Shown piece by piece: positions 12,330 to 23,300 of a stretch of DNA of 64,000 nt. Position numbers and translations under genes: made by a program. The notes beneath the pieces were generated by a model. It had not been told where the DNA came from, did no database searches, and saw only the letters and a list, made by a program, of their open reading frames with translations. This DNA is from Thereva unica (Eukaryota > Arthropoda > Insecta > Diptera > Therevidae), in assembly GCA_949987705.1 (NCBI GenBank), contig OX465285.1, forward strand, positions 91,645,975-91,709,974, in the 5' to 3' direction. Position 1 is the stretch's first letter. Every line of letters starts with the position of its first letter.

Positions 12330-12630
12330 GGGTTGAAATACGTGTATCATGAGGATCGTCTGAAAGTGTATGAAGAAGGCGTAAGTTGAGCCATATCTCT
12401 ATTTGCGAGAGAAGAGTGGACATCTCTTCGTACTTCAGAGGTACATTTCCTGCAAAGTCTTCCAGGAAAAACTTTATGAATGGAAAGATTCGTCACGGCA
12501 ACGATATGAATGCCCTATAGATGGTATATACAAAGACAAAACCAATAGAGTACATAATTTCAGATTCCTACTGACTAAACACGAACATTCAAATCGAAGC
12601 GACAAGCCATTAGGCAGACTGGCGAACTTG
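12330..12630 (+). pseudogene. Broken FLYWCH-like fragment (tentative)
   Basis: One frame reads VKNSRGLKYVYHEDRLKVYE and then stops. A following frame (12403-12630) reads SSRQRYECPIDGIYK and ends with TKHEHSN. The order NSRG...Y, a cysteine, then H-x-H resembles a FLYWCH zinc finger, a domain frequent in fly transposon-derived proteins. The WxC centre is not seen and the frame is broken, so the call is weak. Confidence 0.27.
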
Positions 12631-12635
12631 AGTAA

Positions 12636-12841
12636 AGCCGGCTCTATACGATGCTATGAACACCCTCCAACGTTGGACGCTTGATGGTAGGACGCATCGT
12701 GTGGCCGATACTCAAACTACGAGTGTCCAATGTCGAGCGTCCAACGTTGGTGTTTGGACACGTTCGAGCTGTTGTCGGTATTGAATCAAACGTTGGAAGC
12801 CAACATTCGCATGAATGTTCACCGCGTCGTGTAGAGCCGGC
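12636..12841. mobile_element. Palindromic MITE, TTAA-type (copy A)
   Basis: Inverted ends AGCCGGCTCTATACGATGC and GCGTCGTGTAGAGCCGGC enclose about 206 bp with further internal symmetry (CCAACGTTGG motifs). TTAA follows the right end (12842-12845). The left flank is GTAA, a likely mutated TTAA. Related copies are at 55183-55599. A TTAA target suggests piggyBac-type mobilisation. Confidence 0.75.
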
Positions 12842-12845
12842 TTAA

Positions 12846-13689
12846 GTTGTCTGGCCTACATATATGAGGTGTACGAGTGTATAATACGTCAAACGAATGA
12901 CCGCAGTACCTTCGGACTCAGCACCTCACGCAAAAAAAAAGAAAGAACTCACCAGCCTAAAATATGAATCACCTCCTTCCTAACTCTCATTCTCGTCGCT
13001 TACACGATCGTCACGGGGCAGAATTAGCTCTCTATCTCTCCTAACATTTCGTTGCGAGTAAAGCTGCCCCGTTGGCCATTAAATCCCACATGTTGTCGTC
13101 AAAAACTGTTCTGGACTCTCTCCTATCTCTGAAATCCCTTAGCAGGCAGGAACAAAAATGTCAAAATGCCACGAAGGCCACCTTGATAATGAAATCTCAG
13201 GGGTAAACTCATCCCTTGTTGGTCCGGAAATTTTCTGTTCTTCAGTTTAGCCAGTTGCAGTACTGCAGAGTTGAGCCGGACTTACACGTGGCAGTACATT
13301 TGTCCCTTCTTACCCGATGGCAAATTGTATTGATGCCTCAATTTTTTTAAATGTCCTGGTTCAAAAATAATGTCCAACTGGTACAAAAGCGTGTACAATA
13401 GCAACTCCCTTCATTTGAAGTATGACATTGTACTGGTTCAAAAGAAAAAAGAGGCACCTCCTACAAACTAATTTTATAATCGGGTCCTACACATCACTAC
13501 AGTACTGGGCCAACACGATGCCGCCTTTTTTTAAATTTGGTCTGCGCGACAAATGTCGGTACGTGAGGAAGGGGAAGTCGGCCTTAGACGTTAGTTTTGT
13601 GTTCGGTGTTTTTACTTGCACAGGACAAAAAAATTATTTCGTTCTGAGTTTTTAGCTATCTATGAATAAGAGTTTCATACAAAAATTTG
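12846..13689. other. Spacer, no feature recognised
   Basis: Apart from short unrelated ORFs (for example 13422-13655) nothing can be supported here. Confidence 0.4.
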
Positions 13690-13815
13690 AGGTTATGTTT
13701 TGATTTCAGTTCAGCTCTATTTCAACCCAAAATGAACTCAACATACCACTCAACGGTGATCGAAACTTCAACTCAACCTCGACTCAAGTTATCAACCTAG
13801 TCATAAACGGGGTAA
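13690..13815. repeat. CAACTC-rich dispersed repeat, shared with 60780-60985
   Basis: Degenerate AACTCAACTCGACTC-like sequence ends in CAACCTAGTCATAAACGGGG. The same ending occurs at about 60961-60980. Related CAACTC-rich sequence lies at 51055-51560. Confidence 0.65.
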
Positions 13816-13829
13816 CTGATAGCTTTCGC

Positions 13830-14315
13830 AACCCCTAACATAATATCTGCTCCATCCAAAGGTATCCCCCAGTTTATTCTTTACAAAATTTTCTCTTTCA
13901 ATTTGGCAACTCTCCCACTTCTTCCTATGATTTCGAGGTATCCAAAAACAAAAATTCATTCTTCCACTCTGGAAAATGAACTCGAAAGCTCTCGACTCGC
14001 TTAGCTTTTTGCGAGATGACGAACTTTTCGCCATTGGTTTTTGGCGAGAAGCGTAACGGCGCTTTTGTTAATGATAAAACATTTCAATGGTGGCAGTTAT
14101 TTTGGCCCAAATCAAGGCTGGATGCTTGCGTGTTTCTGACATATGAAAAGTCAGTCTCCAATTTCCCGTAGCGTAGGTCGAAGTTGTCGTTGGAATTTGT
14201 TCATTCTAACAAAAGTTCGGTCCCAGACTCGAGTTTAACCGGTTTTTGTTTTTTGAATAATTTAAAGTGAAATTTGAAAATTTGTTATCAGAAAGAACCG
14301 TAGTATAAAATAAAA
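13830..14315 (+). promoter_or_regulatory. Upstream region of Ly6-2 with repeat shared with Ly6-3
   Basis: The segment around 13960-14040 (AAATTCATTCTTCCA, then AAAATGAACTC, AAAGCT) matches 38690-38740 upstream of Ly6-3. It is either a common insertion or a relic of the duplication. The 5' leader and transcription start are not resolved. The start context is TAAAAATGG. Confidence 0.4.
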
Positions 14316-14373
14316 ATGGTGAAGTTTAGTTTGGTTATCGCAGTATTTTTCTTGGCAGTATCATTCTGCGGAG
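14316..14373 (+). CDS. Ly6-2 exon 1 (signal peptide)
   Basis: 58 nt, the same length and phase as the paralogues. It ends GGAG followed by GCAAGT, a GC donor with otherwise perfect consensus. The nearby GTATTT at 14378 would leave the wrong phase for exon 2. Confidence 0.83.
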
Positions 14374-17300
14374 GCAAGTATTTAACCTAGAATAGTTCAA
14401 TTCTGATGAAAGCATGCCTCAAAGTCAAGCTATATGGTTGGGTGTCACTAGCACTAGCGCCTAATTGGAAGCGCATAAATTCAATTGTAATGGTCTTCGG
14501 TTAATTGTTGGGTCTAGTACCGTATAATTTTTGGTGAAATTCTGTGACCCAATGAATAATAACAGGTCAAATTATGAGCTTTCGTGGTGCTTCTATTCCA
14601 ATTTGCGTGATGTCCATGCTTTCGTTTCGTACAGGCGGTATGCTAAAAATACGCTTATTTTATTTAGTAACGTTCAAGGTCAGTAGGCTAAAAAAATGAC
14701 CGCCAATGATGTTATTTTTTTCTTTTTAATTCGTTAACTTTTGGGTCGGCTTCGTTCCCACACACATGTTTGGGTAGCTTCATTGAAAACTGGTTTTTTG
14801 GAGACAGAAGCCATTAAACAGCACCAAAAAACCAAGAGAAAAGAAAAATGGAGAACAGCAGAAGTTGGTGCTGAATGCGATTGATGCCATAATGTATTGT
14901 GGATTGATGATTATTTTTTTTAAGTGGTGTTTTTGTGCAGATGGATTCTTCTGCAGAAATAATCAAAACAAAACACATTATGCAATAATTGCTTTTAGTT
15001 GTTGTCTGGTTTGTTTTGATTGGTATTTCGCGATTCCGAAGAAAAAATTTGTATCGAAGAATTTTGTTTCATTATAAACCGAGTAAATTAGTTCCAGCTA
15101 AAGCTTTTACGTTGTGGATTAAGATATGGAAATTTTTTGTAAGGTCGAAGGTTAGTTTTGGGCCTATTGATTTTGGTACTATTATTATGGATAAAAATTG
15201 TTTGTTTATTATAAGAAATATCATCAAGTCGAAGTACCTTAACATTTTCAATAATTTTAACATTTTCTCACCAAGTTTCATTTTCATACTAGAAAACTAA
15301 AACCCACTTGGAGTTCAAAAATTCAATTCAACTTCTTGACCCAGAAACCTTAACACAATCGTTCTAATTTGGATAACTTTTAGAAATGGAATTTTGTTTT
15401 CGTAGTATCGATACAAAAACCAATATCTTCAGGTATTGATATTTGTACGATAAGCAGAAAAAATGTTTCAGTTTGTAAAATGAGCAATTATCGTAACTCA
15501 AGCTTTTTTTGGGTACACTTTTATCATTCATCATACATCAGGAATTTTTAACAATGTTTTGGGCGCGTGAGTAGAGGTAGGTATTGGGGGCACATGACTA
15601 GAAGTTTTAATCGTGATTGTTGTATAAAAAAATATGGTTGGCTCTGGTCTGGTTATTATTATATAACAATGTGAAGATAAAGAGTTGAGGCAAAACGAAG
15701 CCCAAGCCTATAACCTGAATTTCTAGGCCCAAAAATATTATCACGTTTTTCTTTGGAGTGAAATTTAATTTCTTTTTATCTTAAATGGCTCCAACTAGCC
15801 GGAGGTCCTCTTCAAGCCTTTTCTTCTAGTCGGTTTTAACATTTTGCTAGTTATCTTTAGTTCGTTATATCTTCTAGAGCAGTGATTCCCAAAGTGGGCT
15901 TTTAGGGTTCCGTGTCACCAGCGCCGAAGCGCAAATACATTCGCAGATTCATTGGCTCTGCGCCGGCCGTTTAACGCGTTATTGCTAATCAGAAAGTGCG
16001 AGTGGTCCTTCTTCTTTGAAATTTGGTCTACGTCACGCCGCGTAACATTTTGGCCGCCATTCCATATTCCCATGTCGAGGGGGCTGTGAAGAAAATGGTA
16101 ATCCGCCCTCTTGAGATGGCTGCCATGGACCAAACGATATATTGAGTATACTTTATTGGTTATGGTGTTCTACTTATCATACCCTTTCATTTGATACCCA
16201 TGTCGAAGGGGTTGTGAAGAATATTTCAATACGCCCTCCTGAGACTGCCGCCATGGATCTAAAGGTATATTGAGTATACCATATTACATTGTCATCGGAG
16301 CTAAAGCTGTATGCAAAATTTCATCATTATAGGATATCCGGAAGTATTTGAAAAATTGATTGCAAAATTTGTTCCGTGAAGAAAACAGTAATCCCTCCTC
16401 TTGAGACGGCCGCCATGGATCTAACGGTATAATGAGTATACCATATTGCATTGTCATCGGAGCTGGAGTTGTGTGCAAACAGGGTGATCGGGTAACCGGA
16501 AGTATTCAATCAATTGCAAGATATGTACCGGACAAACAGACAGACAAGAAAGCGAGCTAATAAAAGCGTTTTAAAATATATTAAAGGATAAATATATACA
16601 TATATCATATATTATTTTATTTTTTCATTGTTGGGTTCCGCCAAATTTTATACAGTGTAGAAAGGTTCCGTACGAAATAAAGTTTGGGAACCACTGTTCT
16701 AGAGGAGCGTCGCCCATTCAACTATTTGTTGATCTTGGTCCACCAACTAAAATCTGGAAGAGCATTCTTTATTCAGGGGTTCCTATAACCTGTTCGAATC
16801 ATCGTAGTCTACGCAGTTTTTTTAGTTCGTCATATATTTCTTCAAGATCTTCGTTCGTTTCAAGACTATGTACGTTTTATTTAGTCTTTACAGCCCTAAG
16901 TATTTTTTTCTCAAAATATTCTCACTTTGCATTGCTTTGCAATATTTTTGTTCTTTAGAGTTGTTTAACCGCTTCGTATTTCCGATAGATGGCGTTAGAA
17001 CTAACTGATGAACCAGTGATCGCAGCGAGACCACTAAACGCCTGTTTGGAAGGTGAAAGTTCGAATGTTACTATGTATGTATGTATCATCAAATTTGGTC
17101 TAGTGTATTATTACGACAAAGTAGAAAGTGTGCTTGTATACAGTGAAGGCACTTTTTCATGATGATTAGATCGCCTTCGTTCTGGTCATTTTGATCTGAA
17201 CAATATGTCACGCTTCAGTTGTCGAAACGGTTATTAGTGGCGTGTTGATATTGGTATAAAGCTAGGCATTGACCATAAAACTCTTTTGAACCATTTACAC

Positions 17301-20300
17301 AAACCTGAATACAAAAAAGACACTCGATGTGTGATTTCGTCGCGAGCTCAGCGCAGAAAAAGATAATAGACCGAATTAAGTTTTGCCATGCGCTGCTGAA
17401 ACGCAATGAAAACGACCAGTTTTTGAAAAGTCTCATAACTGGTGATAACACGTACAAGAATCGAGAATTCCTACACTTTCCTACCAACAACCGAAGAGTC
17501 AAAGATCGTGGGCAATGGATGGTGAGCCGTCACAATCGCTCACGAAGCCAAGGATGACATCGAAAAAGGTGATGCTGTGTTTGTGGTAGGACTGGAATTT
17601 TATAGTCCACTTCGCGTGGGGTAGCATCAATACTAATACTAAGGCAAGAGGTGATTGGGTTGACTCTTGCCAGCACATTCGTCAGTTCCAGAATACTGAA
17701 CTGGCTTGTCTAAAGTAAGCCATCAATGTCGTTCGTAGTGGAACAATGATCTCTGCAGGCAAAGGAGAGAAGTTAGATAACTATTTAATAAAGCTAAGGT
17801 CAACTGGGACCTCTACAATAAAACCCACACCAATTATAACAAAGATTTGAGAAGATCCAAACGAAGGTCATGGGGGCTGGAGGCTTTCATATCTGAAGTT
17901 TATATGATTGTTGAAGTTTTTTTGTATAATAAATGTTTATCGTACTTGTAGATTTGTATGGTTAATTGCCGTAGGTATCCATGTATGAAAGGCTAAAAGA
18001 AACAGGAGGGGATAGCGGCGGGATAAAGTTCTTTCCATTCATCCAATTTCGCTACAGCCCAAATCGAGCCTTGGCCTCCTCTAGAGCATTTCTCCAAGTT
18101 TGACGGTCCCTTGCAGCATGTCTCCAGTTCCGGATGTTAAGCATTGCCTCTGCGTCAGCCGTCACAGAGTCTATCCATCTTATCCTGGGTCTACCTACTG
18201 GCCTACTTACCGAAATTTCTGATGCCATAAGCCGTTTTGGGATACGATTGTCCTCCATCCTGATTATGTGGTCGGCTAGTTTCAGTCTGTAAATTTTAAT
18301 TAAAGTTGAGAGTTGTGGGTCGTCAAAAAAGTTCTTTACCGCAACCAATTTTTAGGTTCAGATATCTTCCCTTCTCTTTATCATAGGTACTCCACTTCCG
18401 CCCTGATGGGGGCGCGCTCACACACAGGTAAGTGGTGATGATGCTCCTCGTAAGGGGGTTCCTCAAGGGTCTCAACACTCCTGTTGCTGTTCAGGCAACC
18501 AACCCAGGGTTCACATAACACATTAGATGCGTTCCTTTTCTGCTAATTTTGACTATTTTTTACACGTGCATACTACCAACTACACTTGCTGTTGTAAACG
18601 AGTAGATAGCACTTGCAATTACACAATTGAAATCCGCTAGAGGGAAAGTGGCCATTTCGAGTCTATTGTGAATTATTTTCACTTACGCCATCACCCGCTA
18701 GATGGCTTTTATTTGTGTCGAATTGATTTGCTCATTTAAAAACGTCCATAAAAAAACTACAGTCGTATAATTATCAAAAATTATTATCTTTCGTTTTACT
18801 TTAGAAATTACCGCATTAATTTCTCCATTGTGTCACAAATTCTTCTTTTAAGAACTTTTAATTTGTAAAGTTTAAAGTAACGTCAAAAATTTCACGTGAG
18901 AATTTACTCAAATCAGAAAATTTTGCGTTCCTTTTCTGCTCTGCTCACAAGTACTAAATAGTAGAAAAGGAACGCAGCTAATATTACATTATTTTTACTA
19001 TTTCTACTGAATATCAACAGAGAAGAAACCCGTTCACTTCATTTTAAACAATAATTAAACTAAAAAAGTAAGAAAATGTCACAACAAATAAAATATAATG
19101 CTCCAGTTCAAAACAATTATTATTTATTTCAACTAACATTTGAAGTTCCGGAATCAAGTTGAAAAAGTATAACAATATGAAGAATCGCCCCTTGAAGAGC
19201 AGCTAGACCAAATTTATTGTTCAATGAAAATAATCCACATATTGTTAATTTGATTTCTTTAAGCATAGTTTGAATTAAAAATTCTTCAATCTGTAAAAAC
19301 AAATTTAATTGATTAAAAACTGTTAAATAATAAAAAAAACAACATATACCATTTTATCCTGATAATCATCACAAATTGTAGAAAACAATTGATCTTCAAA
19401 ATAAAAATTCTCTACAATTTTTCTAGTCTTTCTTGATCTTTCAAGTATTAAACTTGATACAACAATTACCAAGCTCATATCCAAAATTGTAAATCCCACC
19501 AGTATCGGATATGCCAATGTCAAGTTTTTGTACTTATATATGAAGTAAACAGTTGGAATAATTTTTGCAAACATATCAGCCAAAATAATTAACAAATGCG
19601 AGCCAAATAACTCAAGTACTTCGTTTGTTAAATAAAATAATTTCGAGTAGAACTTTGTAACTTCAAGTATTTGAAAGTATTTTTTGTCATGTTTTCTATC
19701 ATTATTTATTTCAGAAAAGAGTATTTTAATGTTATTGTTAAGGACATGCAATAAGCTTGTTATAACAAGTCCAGCAGTGAATAATGATAGAACAGTAGAT
19801 TGACAAATCCACATGGCAGATACTTGATAAAATGCTAAAATTTTAAATTGATAACTACCATTGTTCTGAAACAATTTTAAAAGGTACGACACGTAATTGA
19901 ATAACCTTAAAAATACTGAACAAAATTCAAAAATCATAAGCGTTGTAAATTTACAATTGTAAAATATTTCGGGACTTTCGGCACTGAATTTTTCATTGTA
20001 CACAACAAGTTCGTTTACTAGCGCAATAAGTCGAGCACGATTCTTGATATTTATTAGTTGTATAAGACTTGGTGAAATCAAAGCAAATATTATTCCACAT
20101 GTTTCCAAGTTAGATGCAATATCCTCTTGGCGAAAGTCCCTCAGACCATGTATGTAAAATCCGGTGTATGTAGTTAGAAGAACGTTTGTAAATACCGCAT
20201 ATCCTAAGGACCATCGTGAAGGAACTACTTTCTTATATCCATTCATGCTTACATGCTGCTTGAAGGGCCATAGGCCAAGGATTTCACTTCCGATATAGTT

Positions 20301-23300
20301 GTAGATTAAAAGAATATTGAACAATACTACCGTGATTTTTGGTATGACGTTCATTTTTAATACTGAGTTAAGATTAGAGCCTTTTCTGATAACACCCTAC
20401 CACGGTCATTTCCTATGAAAATTAACTGGATAAAAATTCATTATAACAAGAAGCGCCATTACTTTAATTGAAACTAATTCACGGAAGTGCTTTGTAAAAG
20501 TTTATTAAGAGTGTTTTTTGAAGGGTGGGAATAAATGAAAACAGGAAGCACTCAGTTATCGTTACAGCAACGCAAAAGTGGGATTTTTTTTAATACTCTT
20601 AGTAGGACTCAATAAATCCTTGTCCAATTTTGATAATACAAGAAAAAGTGATGGATTACCACCATTTAATAATTTAATAATCGCATAGAACGTAAATGAT
20701 TATTTATTACGAAACATAAAACACTAGGTATTATTAAAGCAAAGAGATAAATAAAGAATCTGGACACAATGGAGATTGTAAAAAATGCAAACCTTAAGTT
20801 TTCATATTTCTTTAAATATTAACTTTATCACAACGGTTTATATGACGAAAAAAATTCTAAACTTTCCACAATAAAAACGTAATAAATAGTTTTTCCTTAA
20901 CATTAATACTTTACGAGATATTTTCGTTGAAGAATTTTGGGTTTTTACGATGACAAATAAAAAAATTGTTATATTGCTTAGATGGTAATGTTATATAGTT
21001 TTAGTGTGTTAATGTATGGTGATAAATAAAATACTAATAAGCGGGATTGGTAAGATCTATTCCAAGCCTCTCTGAAGGAGAGCCGGGATGATATGGTCCT
21101 TTCCAGCAGTTTTGAAAGGCTTGAAGGTGCCAATGGCCACTTAATTTTATGCGCAGGGAAAAATTCTGTTTGACAGGCCTTTGTTCCTATTGTAGGACCA
21201 GTGGGGTTACCTGCGATCCAATGTTAAGTTCTCAGACCAATCCACCATCAGTTACCTGAGTACTGGGGAAATGTGTGCTCATTAGCAGCTCCATGGTATT
21301 AAATTAAAGCAACTTATAGACCAACGTAATCATTGGCTTCACTAACTACGTAACTGTTGTGGGTTAAATTATTACCAGAGTGTGAGGAAAAGTGTGCTCC
21401 GGCCTTCCAAAGCTAATAAAAAAAAACACACAAAAGAAAACCCGCCCTGGTACCAAGGTGCGTATCTGTGTGATATAAGGAGCTCCAATTTGCATTCTCA
21501 CTTTGCGTTTGGGATGTAGAATGGCCTTAAATGTCCATGAATTCTCCTTAATTGATGCAGAAAATAACATGTTATGTACAGGGTATATTATGCAAGTTAT
21601 TCAAGATTAAGAGAAACTTGCAGTTAGCTTGAATTTGTCTTTCAACTACTTAGTACTCGATTCCATCCTAGAAGTAATGATATGAGTAAAAGTAGTCGGT
21701 CAAAAGTATCGAGCATTGATCGAAAGCCAAATATACTCATCGAGTACCAATTCCGCATCCCTAGTTAGCACCTGCCATTTAACAACACGTGAAAGTACTC
21801 TTCGCAATGCTTCAGGATGTCTTGGCGATGGACGAATATCCTCTTTCCTTTATATGTTTCTAGCATCTAGTGCATGAGTATTTGGCCGCCTGCGTACAAG
21901 GGTATGCGGCCGCCTCCATGGTAAGGTAATATGTAAAGAAAAGGAAAATGTCTCCAAAAAATTTTTAGGTATTCAGAGTGATTTTTGAGTGCTGACAAAT
22001 GGTTGGGAGTAGGTGAAATAAAAATACCGCAGCTAGGTTGTGACAGTTCTTTCCTTCACTTCTCTCTCTATCTTCCGACTAGAGCTGCTGTTCGACATTT
22101 CAAAAAAAAAAAAAAAAAAAAAATACGTGGTCGACAGTACAAAGGGGCCTTCCCTAAGTCTCCAGGCAATAGGAGTGTCCAACTTTATCTGCCATTTTGT
22201 CTTCAAGGCTTCTGGCTAGTCCCTTACTGAATGCAAATTGCTACGTTTTGTTGGCTGTTGGCTTCGTTACGTTGCCGACAATTATGTTGATTCGATTCAT
22301 ATTCGCCGGTAAAAAGAAGATATGCCATACCAACAAGACAGTGACCCGATCCTATGTTCGCACCATAGTAGTTAGTTCCGTCATTAAAAGTGAAATGTAG
22401 CGACGGTCTATCATCACCGTGAAAAATTTTTTTTGCTTATAATTAAACTCTGAAGCTTATGGTGAAACCAAAATATTTCAAAACTTCTTTTTACTATTTT
22501 GGGTACAACAAAACATTGATGAAATATATTACTAGCAACATTAGTTATCCACACAATCATTTCAGCTTTTGTAAAATTCCTGAACAGACAAGATAAACAT
22601 CGTGTCGCTTTTTTTATTGAAATTCTACATATTCTACATCTGTATACCATCAAAAAGTTCATCTTACAAAGAAATCTAATTCAACGCCATAGAGACTCTG
22701 TTGTCCCAGTTCTTCAAATTTCCGCAATAATTGACACACAAAGAGTCTACCTAGAACTGCTGGTATTTTTTGAATGATTTGCATCAATTTCAGAAGCACT
22801 CAACCAAAAAAATCGATAAAAAAATCTGCAAAATTTTAAAAAGCAATCAGCAAATCTGTGGGGTTTAACCTTGAGAATTTTTCAGGTTCAAAAAAAAGAA
22901 AGGTTGAAATTTTTAACCAAAAATAAAACAACTCCAAGAACACACCGCAAGGAATACAAATTTCTGTTTGGCCGGCGCTTAGCTAAGGTAGAAGAAATTA
23001 TGTAACCAAATTTGGCCGAAGAATATTGAGGAACAAGAAACACACCTTAGAGCTTAGAAGAAAAACATTCGAGGCTGGTCGACGTGATGTCTTGAGGATT
23101 CTACGCGCCAATTTTGAATGCTAAATTTTTTGGCAATACTTTTGTTATTTTTTGATATTTCTTTTCTTTTTTTAATTATTTGCTAATTTATTGGTTAATC
23201 AGAAATAGCTTCGAAAAATTGTATCTAAAATCTTCTTTATTCATTTATTTTTTATTACTTTACCAAATTTTTTATATAACAACCAAAAATATTTGTCATC

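Noticed and set aside
14378..14383. GTATTT as an ordinary GT donor for Ly6-2 exon 1
   Set aside because: It would end exon 1 in phase 2, incompatible with exon 2, and lacks the conserved 58-nt exon length.
17215..17502. 95-codon minus-strand ORF
   Set aside because: Antisense shadow of the mariner transposase remnant.
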